The notes below the pieces were generated by a model. The model did no database searches. It saw only the letters and a program-made list of their open reading frames with translations, and was not told the origin of the DNA. Shown one piece after another: positions 1 through 8,616 of a stretch of 38,271 nucleotides of DNA. The first letter of the stretch is position 1. Each line of letters opens with the position of its first letter. Origin of the DNA: JAVEYA01 sp034003745 (GTDB lineage Bacteria > Bacillota > Peptococcia > DRI-13 > PHAD01); assembly GCA_034003745.1 (NCBI GenBank), contig JAVEYA010000012.1, positions 1 through 38,271 on the forward strand, in the 5' to 3' direction. The position numbers and the translations under genes are program-made.

Positions 1-113
1 GGCTTTATTTAGCTTCCTTGATTCTTCAAACACAAGGGGGCTACATCCTTGTGGATTCCAAGCCGGGGAAATATACGACATTCTCAATGTTCTTACAAAA
101 CTGTAAGAAGTAA
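1..113 (+). CDS. Sensor histidine kinase, C-terminal end only
   Basis: An open frame from base 3 to a TAA at 111-113 encodes the last 36 residues of a protein whose start lies outside the window. The visible part contains GGYILVDSKPGKYTTFSMFL, which matches the G2-box end of the HATPase_c domain of histidine kinases (pattern GG-I-V-S-PG-G-TTF). The ABC transporter genes follow 71 bases downstream on the same strand, a common arrangement in which a two-component system controls a peptide or antibiotic efflux ABC transporter. The second glycine of the usual PGKGT is Tyr here. The match is short, so the family call is good but the subfamily cannot be given. Confidence 0.72.
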   Translation, partial: LYLASLILQTQGGYILVDSKPGKYTTFSMFLQNCKK

Positions 114-155
114 ATGCGATTCTGTTAGGAGCCTGTAAGAACTGTCGTTTATGCT
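101..155 (+). promoter_or_regulatory. Direct-repeat regulator site and -10 box ahead of the ABC operon
   Basis: CTGTAAGAA occurs at 101-109 and 133-141, with a near copy CTGTTAGGA at 122-130, so the copies start 21 and 11 bases apart, close to whole helical turns. A possible -10 (TATGCT, 150-155) follows the last copy by 8 bases, and no good -35 is visible because the repeats occupy that position. OmpR-family response regulators bind such direct repeats and replace a weak -35. The histidine kinase end just upstream supports the idea, but the regulator itself is not in the window. Confidence 0.45.
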
Positions 156-184
156 GAAGTCAATGGAGAAAGGAGACAGATAGC

Positions 185-862
185 ATGGCCGTTTTGAAAA
201 CAGAATCCTTAAAAAAATACTATGGTAAAGATCCCAACACCGTTATGGCATTGGATGGCGTTGATTTGGTAATACAGAAAGGTGAATTTGTCGCCGTCGT
301 GGGCACCTCGGGTTCAGGAAAAAGCACTCTCCTGCATATGCTTGGCGGCTTGGACACACCGACGAGCGGCAAGGTGATGGTCGGCAGCAAGGATATTTCA
401 GGAATGACGGATGAACAGCTTACCATCTTTCGGCGCAGGAATGTAGGCTTTGTATTCCAGAATTATAACCTTCTTCCCATTCTGAATGTTTATGAAAACA
501 TCGTTCTGCCGATTGAACTGGACGGAAACATCGTGGACGAAGGTTTTGTGGAAAACATTATTGAAATCCTGGGCCTCTCAGAGAAGAAAAATCATCTCCC
601 GAACAATCTTTCCGGCGGGCAGCAGCAGCGTGTCGCCATTGCCCGCGCTCTTGCAACAAAACCGTCTATTCTTCTTGCGGACGAGCCTACCGGTAATCTG
701 GACAGCAAAACCAGTCAGGACGTTCTGGGCATTTTGAAAATGACCTCTACCAAGTTCCATCAGACTATGGTAATGATTACGCACAACGAGCAGATTGCTC
801 AGCTTGCCGACCGGGTAATTCGGATTGAGGATGGCAAAATCGTCCCCGTGGAAGGACGGTGA
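185..862 (+). CDS. ABC transporter ATP-binding protein (MacB/LolD-like)
   Basis: 225 residues, the usual size for a stand-alone ATPase of the MacB/LolD/antimicrobial-peptide exporter class. Visible motifs in order are Walker A GTSGSGKST (about 40-48), Q-loop VGFVFQNYNLLP (about 87-98), signature LSGGQQQRVAIARAL (about 142-156), Walker B ILLADEP and the switch His in MITHNE. It would power the permease encoded immediately downstream at the cytoplasmic membrane. The ATG is preceded by AGGAG at 171-175. A histidine kinase end upstream and direct repeats in the promoter suggest two-component control. The substrate cannot be read from the sequence; resistance to a membrane-active peptide or removal of a lipophilic compound are the usual roles. 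Confidence 0.93.
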   Translation: MAVLKTESLKKYYGKDPNTVMALDGVDLVIQKGEFVAVVGTSGSGKSTLLHMLGGLDTPTSGKVMVGSKDISGMTDEQLTIFRRRNVGFVFQNYNLLPILNVYENIVLPIELDGNIVDEGFVENIIEILGLSEKKNHLPNNLSGGQQQRVAIARALATKPSILLADEPTGNLDSKTSQDVLGILKMTSTKFHQTMVMITHNEQIAQLADRVIRIEDGKIVPVEGR

Positions 863-866
863 CGCT

Positions 867-3419
867 ATGAGGAACAACAATCAAACGGTTATAAGAAGGC
901 TGTCGAAACAAAGCTTTCTGGCGAATAAAAGCCAGAACCTATTTGCGCTGATTGCCATTGTGCTCACCACCGTTCTGATTACGGCAGTGTTTACCATCGG
1001 CATCAGCCTCTCCGACGGTATGCAGCAGATGCTGATACACAGCTACGGGCGCAGTACGGAGGTGGATTTTCAATACCTCACCGAGGACGAAGCGCAGCGT
1101 GTGGCTCAGCACCCGTTGGTTAAGGAATGCGGCCTGTCAAGGCTGATTACCGTGACGACCGAAGGCGTATTCCGTCAGGCGCAGGGCGAGATTCATACAG
1201 CGGATGAGAATTTTGCCGGGTTTACTTTCAGCAAGCCGGTGATAGGCCGGTTGCCCGAGGCGGAAAATGAAATTTCCCTGACAAGCTGGATTCTGGACGC
1301 AATGAACCTGCCGAGAGAATTGGGGCAGATCGTACATCTGGATTTTGAGGTGGCCGGAACACCTTACAGCATGGATTTTACCGTCTGCGGATTTTGGAAC
1401 AGTGACTTAAACCTCCAGCCCTACGGAATTTTGTATATTTCTGATGCGTTGGCCGACAAGTTGCTTCATGATGTTAATCCGATGGAAACACGTTTGGGCA
1501 GCGGTTATTACGGCACAACGAAAGTAACTGCTAATATAGATGGCAAGCTATCCGAACTTGAAAAGAATGTCCATACCATCTTGCAGGATACCGGGGTGGA
1601 CGCCGATACAGCGGGAGTACTCTTCAATGGCGCTTATAACACGGCCACTACGGACGTGGGAATTATCTCGGCAATGGCACTGATTATTGCCATTATACTG
1701 GTGAGCGGCTATCTTCTTATCTACAATATTTTTTATATTTCAGTCATGCGCGACGTACGGTTTTACGGCCTGCTGAAAACCATCGGCGCGACTGGGAGGC
1801 AGCTTGGCCGCCTCGTCAACTTTCAAGCGTTGCTGCTTTGCGCAGTCGGCATTCCTGTGGGCCTGCTTTTGGGCTATCTGCTGGGCATTGTGCTGATTCC
1901 CGTATTGCTCGGCTTTCTCAGCATCGACTACATGCCGGCTTCTCTAAATCCGTGGATATTTCTGCTTGGAGCGGCGCTTGCGCTGGTTACGGCGCTGGTA
2001 AGCTGTCACGGCCCCGCCAAAAAGGCGGGCAGAGTCAGTCCCGTGGAAGCAATACGATATACGGGCCTTGCCGCTACTTCTGCAAAAAAGACAAAGCGTG
2101 GCAGCGGTGGGGCGAAAATATCCCGCATGGCTTGGTCTAACATCTTTCGCAGCAGAAAAAAGGCTTCGCTCGTCATCGCGTCCCTGTCTGTCGGGTTGAT
2201 TTTATTCAATATCGTCTATACCTTAGTAGGCAGCTTTGACGTCAATAAGTTTCTGCAGGATCATATTAACGGCGATTTTCTGATTGCCGACACGGATTAT
2301 TTCAGCTTTGCCAGGCCCTATACGCCAAGCTATACATTAAGCGAGAATTTGCTGTCTGATGTGAAAGAACTTGACGGCGTACAGGAGATCGCCAAAGTCT
2401 GTTATGCAAATGGCTTTGCTCCCATAGAGGGAAATATTAAGGACGGCTTAGTCAATTTTCAACGCAATAGGATTTTAGCAGAGAAGCCTTCCCTGACGGA
2501 ACAGGAAATTGAGGAAATCATTGAAAAGACGGATTTCAGCGCCTACGGCGATTTCATAAACGCCCAGGTCTACGGCTTTGACAGCTATTGGCTGGATAAG
2601 CTGGAGGAAAATATGGTAGAAGGCCCCTTCGACCGTGAAAAGTTCTTGTCCGGTGATTATCTGCTGCTTGGATTTGACGGCGAGGACATGGTTCGGGTCG
2701 GGGATACCGTCACATTGTCTTTGGACGGTAAGGATGGAGAGAAACGCAGCTATGAGGTCATGGGTAAGGTGGATTATAGGGCACTCAATTCTTTAGGCGC
2801 ACATTTTATCTCGATACCCGGATTTTCCGTCTATCTTCCGTCCTCCGAGTTTGAAAAGCTTGCAAACCCCGATATCATGTCGGCCACGGTCATCGTGGAT
2901 GAAGCCGCTATTGACAACCTCCAGACAGAGATTGGGTTACTGCTTGCGGATAATCCCGAAGTGGACTTCCGCTCCCGTGCCGATTATATTGCCGAGATGA
3001 GAAACGATAACCAGCAGTTTGCGCTCATTGGCTTTACGCTGTGCACCGTGATTTTACTAATCGGCATTTTGAATTTCGTTAACACTACCATGACCAATAT
3101 TTTTTCCCGCAAGCAGGAGCTTGCCATGCTTCAGAGCGTCGGCATGACCGACAAACAAGGCAAAAAGATGCTTGTACTGGAAAGCGTATACTATATGGCG
3201 ATGGCGCTGCTTGTCTTTGTAACGGCGGGCTATGGATTCAGCTACTTTGCCGTCAACACCGTAACGCAAGGCAGCGCCGCATATACCTATCAATTCACCC
3301 TTGCGCCTCTTGCCATCTGCTTCCCGATACTGCTGCTTTTAGCCTGCGTACTGCCAATCCGGGTATATAAAAGCATCTCAAGGGATAGCGTAGTGCAGCG
3401 GCTGCGGGAGAATGAATAG
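867..3419 (+). CDS. ABC transporter permease, FtsX/MacB type with two FtsX units
   Basis: 850 residues starting at the ATG 4 bases after the ATPase stop, with GGAAGGA before it; a longer frame begins at 825 inside the ATPase gene and is unlikely. About eight membrane segments are visible: one near residues 25-48, three around 270-400, one near 440-465, and three in the last 130 residues. They enclose two large outside domains. The segments starting near SGYLLIYNIFYISVMRDVR and ILNFVNTTMTNIFSRKQELA are the two FtsX cores, each followed by a coupling-helix pattern (LLKTIGATGRQ, MLQSVGMTDKQ). The layout is that of clostridial permeases linked to two-component systems, longer than BceB (about 650). 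It works with the ATPase at 185-862. Confidence 0.9.
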   Translation: MRNNNQTVIRRLSKQSFLANKSQNLFALIAIVLTTVLITAVFTIGISLSDGMQQMLIHSYGRSTEVDFQYLTEDEAQRVAQHPLVKECGLSRLITVTTEGVFRQAQGEIHTADENFAGFTFSKPVIGRLPEAENEISLTSWILDAMNLPRELGQIVHLDFEVAGTPYSMDFTVCGFWNSDLNLQPYGILYISDALADKLLHDVNPMETRLGSGYYGTTKVTANIDGKLSELEKNVHTILQDTGVDADTAGVLFNGAYNTATTDVGIISAMALIIAIILVSGYLLIYNIFYISVMRDVRFYGLLKTIGATGRQLGRLVNFQALLLCAVGIPVGLLLGYLLGIVLIPVLLGFLSIDYMPASLNPWIFLLGAALALVTALVSCHGPAKKAGRVSPVEAIRYTGLAATSAKKTKRGSGGAKISRMAWSNIFRSRKKASLVIASLSVGLILFNIVYTLVGSFDVNKFLQDHINGDFLIADTDYFSFARPYTPSYTLSENLLSDVKELDGVQEIAKVCYANGFAPIEGNIKDGLVNFQRNRILAEKPSLTEQEIEEIIEKTDFSAYGDFINAQVYGFDSYWLDKLEENMVEGPFDREKFLSGDYLLLGFDGEDMVRVGDTVTLSLDGKDGEKRSYEVMGKVDYRALNSLGAHFISIPGFSVYLPSSEFEKLANPDIMSATVIVDEAAIDNLQTEIGLLLADNPEVDFRSRADYIAEMRNDNQQFALIGFTLCTVILLIGILNFVNTTMTNIFSRKQELAMLQSVGMTDKQGKKMLVLESVYYMAMALLVFVTAGYGFSYFAVNTVTQGSAAYTYQFTLAPLAICFPILLLLACVLPIRVYKSISRDSVVQRLRENE

Positions 3420-3482
3420 TAAGAGAAACGGCACAGCCTTCCCGCCACACCGTTTCCTGTTAACAATGCTTCCTTATTGAAA

Positions 3483-3506
3483 CCCCGCCGATCAGGCGGG
3501 GCATTT
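3483..3506 (+). terminator. Rho-independent terminator after the ABC operon
   Basis: CCCCGCC (3483-3489) and GGCGGGG (3495-3501) form a 7-bp GC stem around GATCA, followed by CATTTTT. It sits 63 bases after the permease stop and before the convergent CBS-protein gene. Read from the other strand there is only a weak T tract. Confidence 0.8.
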
Positions 3507-3515
3507 TTAAGTCGC

Positions 3516-4652
3516 TTAATTCTGTTCTTCCTCTTCCGGTTCCAATTTGGTCACACGCAGGCGTTCCACGCGGTGTCCTTCCATAACGATAACCTTCAAC
3601 TCTACATTGTTCAGCCTGACGCTTTCTCCCTCCGCCGGGATGCGTCCCAGCAGGGTAAAGACCATGCCGCCGGCTGTATCGGCTTCCTCGCAGGACAGAT
3701 CTAAATCCAGCGTTTCATTCAGTTCATCTATCCGGATACTGGCCTTAACCTCGGCGATATTCTCCTCGAGGATACGGATATCGGGTTCTTCCGTATCATG
3801 CTCATCCTGAATATCGCCCATGATTTCTTCAATAAGGTCTTCCATCGTAATCAGTCCCGCTGTTCCGCCATATTCATCGAGGACGACGCACAGATGGATT
3901 TTTTCTTTTTTCATGGTCTTGAACAATTCATTTACTTTCTTGGTTTCCGGCAGAAAAATGGTAGGCCGTAAATAGTCCTGGAGCGAAAAGTCTGCTTTCC
4001 CGGCGGCGTCGGTCATGATTAAATCTTTAATATGCACTACGCCAAGGATATTATCGATGTTTTTATCATAGACCGGTATCCGGGAGAACTGTTCTTTTTT
4101 AATGATCTCCAATAATTCGGGCAAAGTAGTCTCTTTTTCCGCCGCCACAATATCCGGACGGGGGATCATCACATCTTTCACGATTGTATCCGTGAAGTCG
4201 AAGACCCCATGAATCATCGTTTTCTCTTCCTGATGAATGACGCCGTCTTCCTGACCCACCGAGACCAGCTCAATAATTTCCTCTTCAGTGACCCCATTGG
4301 TTTCCGGATTGTTAAGGCCGGGAATTTTTTCAAAGATAAATTTAACGAGGGCAGGTTTCTGGTACGCCAAAATACGAGGAAATACTTCCGTCAAGACCAC
4401 CACAATACCTACGGTAAGCGGCAGGCCAAAAAGCGGTATCCCTATGACGGCCAGCGCTATGGTCAGCAGACATTGCCCGATATTGAGCAAAATGACAAAT
4501 CTGTTGCGAAAACGATACCGGTTAAACGTTAACAACGTGCTTTCAAAAGCAGACATCAAAAACGAGAAGGATAGCAAAATTACAAAAATAACATACTGAC
4601 TACTATCAGGATCCAATTGAACAACCAACTCCTCTTTCATAAACAAGTTCAC
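3516..4652 (-). CDS. CorC/HlyC-like CBS-pair protein with a shortened CNNM membrane domain
   Basis: Up to 378 residues in the HlyC/CorC (CNNM) family, whose members are linked to divalent cation, often magnesium, transport or resistance. The membrane part holds hydrophobic stretches beginning YVIFVILLSFSFLMSAFE, then about three helices ending in LTEVFPRILAYQKP, the counterpart of the family's GE-x-P-K motif. Two CBS domains follow (about 160-280, with DVMIPRP and FSRIPVYD), then a CorC_HlyC C-terminal domain. The membrane region is roughly 100 residues instead of about 180, so loop and helix material seems missing. The longest frame opens with GTG at 4652, which lacks a ribosome site. ATG 4640 or TTG 4616 (12 bases after GAGGAG) may be the true start. 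It stands alone, with its own promoters. Confidence 0.85.
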   Translation of the reverse strand: MNLFMKEELVVQLDPDSSQYVIFVILLSFSFLMSAFESTLLTFNRYRFRNRFVILLNIGQCLLTIALAVIGIPLFGLPLTVGIVVVLTEVFPRILAYQKPALVKFIFEKIPGLNNPETNGVTEEEIIELVSVGQEDGVIHQEEKTMIHGVFDFTDTIVKDVMIPRPDIVAAEKETTLPELLEIIKKEQFSRIPVYDKNIDNILGVVHIKDLIMTDAAGKADFSLQDYLRPTIFLPETKKVNELFKTMKKEKIHLCVVLDEYGGTAGLITMEDLIEEIMGDIQDEHDTEEPDIRILEENIAEVKASIRIDELNETLDLDLSCEEADTAGGMVFTLLGRIPAEGESVRLNNVELKVIVMEGHRVERLRVTKLEPEEEEQN

Positions 4653-4656
4653 ATAT

Positions 4657-4701
4657 ATTATACTAAATTTTTATATAATTACAACTATTCCATAGTGTCA
4701 A
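4657..4701 (-). promoter_or_regulatory. Tandem sigma-A-type promoters for the CBS-protein gene
   Basis: On the minus strand TTGACA (4701-4696) is followed after 18 bases by TATATA (4677-4672). A second overlapping pair is TTGTAA (4684-4679) and, 16 bases on, TATAAT (4662-4657). If the second is used, transcription begins close to 4651, which argues against the GTG at 4652 as the translational start. Confidence 0.6.
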
Positions 4702-4772
4702 CCTTGCCGCACAAGCTTTTTCATTCATCAGAACAATGCTTCCGGCGCTTTCGCACGAATACGTTGACGTTA

Positions 4773-5786
4773 TTATATTAATTTCAGATTGGGGACGGCG
4801 TTCAAGGTCCAATCGGCGGTATGGCCTTGCTTAAATCGGTAATAACCGGCACAGGCAATCATCGCGGCATTGTCCGTACAGTATTCCAAGGGCGGGACAA
4901 ACAGTCTCATACCTTCTTCCGTACATCGATCCCGCAGGCGTACGCGCAGTAGACTGTTGGCCGCCACGCCGCCGGCCAGCAGCACCGACTTCAAATCATA
5001 TTTTTGCGCGGCCGAAATGGTTTTTTCCGTCAGCACTTCGATTACGCTGGCTTGGAAAGAGGCCGCCAGATCCGCTTTATGAACGGGCTCATTTTTTTGC
5101 GCCGCATGGTTTAAATGATTGAGTACGGCTGTTTTCAGCCCGCTGAAGCTGAAATCGAAGCTGTCCCTGGAGAGCCAGGCCCGCGGCAGCTGCAGCGCTT
5201 CCGGGTTGCCCTCCCGGGCCAGTTTATCCAGAAGCGGACCGCCCGGATAACCCAGGCCCAAAGCCCGGGCTGCCTTGTCATAGGCTTCTCCCACCGCATC
5301 GTCAATAGTCTGTCCCAGCAATTCATACTTGCCATGGTCTTTCATCAGGACCAGGGCGGTGTGACCGCCGGAGACGATCAGGCATAAGAGCGGAAATTCC
5401 AGCTCCGCGTGCGCCAGCCAATTGGCGTAGATATGGCCTTCCATATGATTGACTCCCACCAAAGGCAGCTTTAAACTGTACGCCAAGGCCTTGGCAGTAC
5501 TTACGCCGACCAAAAGCGCCCCTACCAAGCCGGGGCCATAGGTGACCGCAATGGCGGTAAGCCTGGAAAAGTCTATTCCCGCTTCCGAGAGAGCCAAATC
5601 AATCAGCCTGTTCACTTGTTCCAGATGATGCCGGGAGGCGATCTCCGGCACTACGCCGCCGAAAACTTTATGCACATCGATTTGCGACGAGACGATATTG
5701 GCCAGAAGCTCCCGGCTTCCGCGCAATACGGCTGCGGCAGTTTCATCGCAGCTGGTCTCAACGGCCAGCATTATTTCTTCAGACAT
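4773..5786 (-). CDS. tsaD: tRNA N6-threonylcarbamoyladenosine transferase TsaD
   Basis: 337 residues, the normal family length. TsaD (Kae1/Gcp family) moves the threonylcarbamoyl group onto A37 of ANN-decoding tRNAs, acting with TsaB and TsaE. The sequence shows VETSCDETAAAVL near the N-terminus, the metal-binding pair in NHMEGH (His114, His118), LCLIVSGGHTALV, TIDDAVGEAYDKAARALG, FSFSGLKTAV and the C-terminal CTDNAAMIACAG with the metal-ligand Asp near 305. The ATG lies one base after the rimI stop, with GGAAAGAG upstream inside rimI, so the two are probably translationally coupled. It is the last gene of the tsaE-tsaB-rimI-tsaD run, a common arrangement in Firmicutes. Confidence 0.98.
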   Translation of the reverse strand: MSEEIMLAVETSCDETAAAVLRGSRELLANIVSSQIDVHKVFGGVVPEIASRHHLEQVNRLIDLALSEAGIDFSRLTAIAVTYGPGLVGALLVGVSTAKALAYSLKLPLVGVNHMEGHIYANWLAHAELEFPLLCLIVSGGHTALVLMKDHGKYELLGQTIDDAVGEAYDKAARALGLGYPGGPLLDKLAREGNPEALQLPRAWLSRDSFDFSFSGLKTAVLNHLNHAAQKNEPVHKADLAASFQASVIEVLTEKTISAAQKYDLKSVLLAGGVAANSLLRVRLRDRCTEEGMRLFVPPLEYCTDNAAMIACAGYYRFKQGHTADWTLNAVPNLKLI

Positions 5787-5787
5787 G

Positions 5788-6258
5788 TTATACCAACTCT
5801 TTCCACATAATCAACGCGTCTTCATTCGTATCGATATAGTAACCCGGTCTTATCCCGGCGGACGCAAAGCCGATACGTTTATATAATCTTTGGGCGGGCT
5901 CGTTGGAAAGACGCACTTCCAGGGTCATGCGCACAACCTGTTTCGCTTTCGCCAGCGCCATCAGGCCCTCCATAAGGCGCTCGCCCAGTCTCTTGCCCCG
6001 ATAATCGGGGGTTACGGCAATGTTGGTGATATGGGCTTCATCCGTGATAATCCACATCCCGCCGTAACCGATTACGGCAGACGGATTGTTTTCCAAAGAG
6101 AGTACAAAGTAATAGGCGAACTCATTGTCGCAAAGTTCGCAGGTAAAAGCATATGCGGACCAGGGCGTCGGGAACGACTTCTTTTCGATGGCGATAATCT
6201 GGGAGATGTCATCGAGCACCATCGGTCTTAAAATATATTCCTCCGTGTGTTTCTCCAT
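5788..6258 (-). CDS. rimI: Ribosomal protein S18 alanine N-acetyltransferase RimI
   Basis: 156-residue GNAT acetyltransferase. RimI acetylates the N-terminal alanine of ribosomal protein S18 using acetyl-CoA. The acetyl-CoA pyrophosphate loop is seen as YRGKRLGERLM (RxxGxG/A pattern), preceded by ITNIAVTPD and followed by MTLEVRLSNEPAQRLYKRIG and the RimI-like end GIRPGYY. Location between tsaB and tsaD is the classic setting and separates it from generic GNAT proteins. It begins 16 bases after tsaB. The catalytic Glu and C-terminal Tyr of RimI are plausibly retained, though I cannot align it here. Confidence 0.93.
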   Translation of the reverse strand: MEKHTEEYILRPMVLDDISQIIAIEKKSFPTPWSAYAFTCELCDNEFAYYFVLSLENNPSAVIGYGGMWIITDEAHITNIAVTPDYRGKRLGERLMEGLMALAKAKQVVRMTLEVRLSNEPAQRLYKRIGFASAGIRPGYYIDTNEDALIMWKELV

Positions 6259-6274
6259 CTTGACTCCCCTTTGT

Positions 6275-6988
6275 TTACCGGCCCGGCTCGGCCTGTTGTC
6301 TGCATAATCTGACCTGCGCTTCCGACATCCTGATGTAAGAAGGTTTTAATGTATATAAATCATCCGCCTGCCCCGCAGCCAGCTTTTCACGGCCCAGATG
6401 CGCCACGGTCACGGCATTGTTCAGTGTAAGCGCCGGCGGCAGAAAGACCGCCCGCTCTCCTAAAAGGGCGGACCATTCCTGACGGAACGCCTGCGCCCCG
6501 TCTCCGCAAAAGAGGACCGGCCCGGCATATTTGTTCAGTATTTGCGCCCAGTCCCGAGGGGATACGGCACAGTCTTCAGCCAACTGCTCCAAGTCTCCCT
6601 GACTTGAACGAAAGAGCGCGGCATACACTTCCTGCCTCCGGGCATTCAACACCGGGGAAATCAGGCCGTTTAAACCCGCATGCCGCCAGGCCAGCGCCTG
6701 CAAACCGGGTACGCTGACCAAAGGGATCTTTCCTCCTTGCGCCAGGCCTTTCGCGGTAGCCATCCCGATCCTAAGGCCCGTAAAGGAGCCCGGTCCGCCG
6801 GCCACGGCGATTCCCCCCATCTCCCCAAGGGTTGTCCTGGTCTGACGGAACAGCTCATCAATCATCGGCAAAAGCTGCTCGGAGTGGGTCAAGCCGATAT
6901 TCAGCGTAATTTCACCGATAAGTCCTTCCGCCGAGACGATGGCCGCGGACGCTACCGGCGTAGAACTGTCAATCCCCAGTACCAGCAT
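6275..6988 (-). CDS. tsaB: t6A biosynthesis scaffold protein TsaB
   Basis: 237 residues in the ASKHA fold family. TsaB (YeaZ) dimerises with TsaD and is needed for threonylcarbamoyl transfer to tRNA, although it has no catalysis of its own. The N-terminal MLVLGIDSSTPVASAAI and the family hallmark AVAGGPGSFTGLRIGMATAK (about 64-83) are clear. Compared with TsaD the metal-binding histidines are absent, as expected. Its start overlaps the end of tsaE by 20 bases, and rimI follows. The C-terminal third is, as usual in this family, weakly conserved. Confidence 0.96.
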   Translation of the reverse strand: MLVLGIDSSTPVASAAIVSAEGLIGEITLNIGLTHSEQLLPMIDELFRQTRTTLGEMGGIAVAGGPGSFTGLRIGMATAKGLAQGGKIPLVSVPGLQALAWRHAGLNGLISPVLNARRQEVYAALFRSSQGDLEQLAEDCAVSPRDWAQILNKYAGPVLFCGDGAQAFRQEWSALLGERAVFLPPALTLNNAVTVAHLGREKLAAGQADDLYTLKPSYIRMSEAQVRLCRQQAEPGR

Positions 6989-7454
6989 ATACGGACAACT
7001 CCTCTACCAGCATTTCCATTTCAGCGCCATGGGGTATCAAGGTAATCAGGCGTCCTTCGCCATATTCTTTGCTGTAGTCCCGTCTGATTATTACCTGCAG
7101 ATAATTTTCCGGCAAATACGAACCGACCAGGTCGCTCCATTCCACAGCGGCGACGCCCGGGCCGTAGAAATACTCTTCATAGCCGATTTCCTCCAGGGCC
7201 TCCGGGACCGGCAGGCGGTAAATATCGAAATGCGCCAGGTTCAACCGGCCTTCATACAGATTCAGCAGCGTAAAGGTAGGGCTGGTCACCGGTTCCGTGA
7301 TCCCCAGCCCCTGGGCCAAGCCCTGGACAAACAGGGTTTTGCCCGCGCCCAATTCTCCTTCCAGCGCGATCAGTTCCCCGCCGGAGAGGAGTTTACCCAG
7401 GGAGCAAGCCAAGGCCCGGGTTTTTTCAGCTGACCTCGATTTATAGATGTACAT
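6969..7454 (-). CDS. tsaE: t6A biosynthesis ATPase TsaE
   Basis: 161 residues from the ATG at 7454, which has GGAGAG 7 bases upstream; the open frame reaches 7538 but those codons lie inside the preceding gene. TsaE (YjeE) is the P-loop ATPase that drives turnover of the TsaBD complex. Walker A is LEGELGAGKT (about 35-44). The switch-like SPTFTLLNLYEG, LAHFDIYRL and the late VEWSD segment with the conserved Trp are present. The start overlaps the amidohydrolase stop by 14 bases, which implies coupling to the upstream genes. Confidence 0.96.
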   Translation of the reverse strand: MYIYKSRSAEKTRALACSLGKLLSGGELIALEGELGAGKTLFVQGLAQGLGITEPVTSPTFTLLNLYEGRLNLAHFDIYRLPVPEALEEIGYEEYFYGPGVAAVEWSDLVGSYLPENYLQVIIRRDYSKEYGEGRLITLIPHGAEMEMLVEELSVYAGTGD

Positions 7455-8604
7455 AGACGCTCTCTCCGTCAATATAGACTGTTTCCACACGGGTCCGCCA
7501 ATCCAGCGGGTGGCCCGACAGCACGACCATATCCGCATCCTTGCCGCAGGCTAAGCTGCCGATACGGTGTTCCAGCTTCAATATTCTGGCCGGGTTGATG
7601 GTAATAGCCTGCAAGGCCGCTGTTTCCTCCATACCGTACTTCACCGCCAGGGCGGCGCAGAGCGGCAAATACTGTACCGGCGTTACGGAATGGTCGGTGG
7701 TCAGCGCCACCAAAATTCCGGCCTCCTGCAATCTCGCTGCCGACTGCCAGGACAGCTCCGCCAATTCTACCTTGGAGCGGTTGCTGAAGGTGGGACCCAG
7801 CACAATGGGAACCCCTGCTTTACTGAGTTCCGGAATCACCTTGTGCGCCTCGGTGCCGTGTTCAATGACCAGCTCGCACTCAAACTCCCGGGCAATCCGT
7901 AAAGCGGTCATAATATCATCCGCCCGGTGGGCATGCGCCCGAAGCGGCATCTTCCGGCGGAGCACCTCCAAAAGTGTCTCCAACCCCAATTCCCTTTCCA
8001 GGACTTCTTCGTCTTTTTGGCACTTCTCTATCTTCCGCTCATAAACCTGGGCGTCTATGAAAGCTTGTCGGAGCAAAGCCGCGATGCCCATACGGGTTAC
8101 AGGCGATTTTTTTTGTTCATAATATGTCCGTTTGGGATTTTCACCAAAAGCGACCTTCAGCCCGGCCGCAGGATTTAAAACCATTTTATGCAGATCTTTT
8201 CCGGCCGTTTTCATGACCAGGGAGGTGCCGGCCACCACATTGCTGCTGCCGGGTCCGGTCATTACCGTGGTAATCCCACCGGAGACAGCATCCTCAAAAG
8301 CCAGATCATAAGGATTGACGGCGTCCAGTGCCCGGAGCTGCGGCGTTACCGGATCCGTATCTTCATTGACGTCGTCGCCTTCCGTCTGGTAAATCTCTTC
8401 GAGGATGCCGATGTGCGTATGGGCGTCAATGAAGCCCGGTGTTACGGTTTTGCCCTGCAGATCCAAGATCTCGGTATCCGCGGGCAAATCCAGCCGGCCG
8501 CCGACGGCCACGATCTTGTCGCCTTTCCATAACAGCGCCGCGTTCTCCAGAACAGGCCCGTTCATGGTGTAGATTTTAGCATGAATGAAAGCTTTGTTCT
8601 CCAT
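7441..8604 (-). CDS. Metal-dependent amidohydrolase (imidazolonepropionase-like)
   Basis: 387 residues of the amidohydrolase superfamily (COG1228-like). It shows a small N-terminal beta domain, then GFIDAHTHIG with the HxH metal ligands (about 58-67), a second histidine in RAHAHRADD, another in VIEHGTEAH, and the late catalytic Asp in TTDHSVTP. The ending SLACGKDADMVVLSGHPLDW is typical of the superfamily's closing beta segment. The lysine that would be carbamylated is not obvious to me. The true substrate is unknown; neighbours encoding an asparaginase and a gamma-glutamyl hydrolase suggest a role in breaking amide or peptide-like compounds. It starts 12 bases after the asparaginase gene and ends inside tsaE. 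Confidence 0.88.
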   Translation of the reverse strand: MENKAFIHAKIYTMNGPVLENAALLWKGDKIVAVGGRLDLPADTEILDLQGKTVTPGFIDAHTHIGILEEIYQTEGDDVNEDTDPVTPQLRALDAVNPYDLAFEDAVSGGITTVMTGPGSSNVVAGTSLVMKTAGKDLHKMVLNPAAGLKVAFGENPKRTYYEQKKSPVTRMGIAALLRQAFIDAQVYERKIEKCQKDEEVLERELGLETLLEVLRRKMPLRAHAHRADDIMTALRIAREFECELVIEHGTEAHKVIPELSKAGVPIVLGPTFSNRSKVELAELSWQSAARLQEAGILVALTTDHSVTPVQYLPLCAALAVKYGMEETAALQAITINPARILKLEHRIGSLACGKDADMVVLSGHPLDWRTRVETVYIDGESVYVHL

Positions 8605-8616
8605 CTGATTTCTCCC

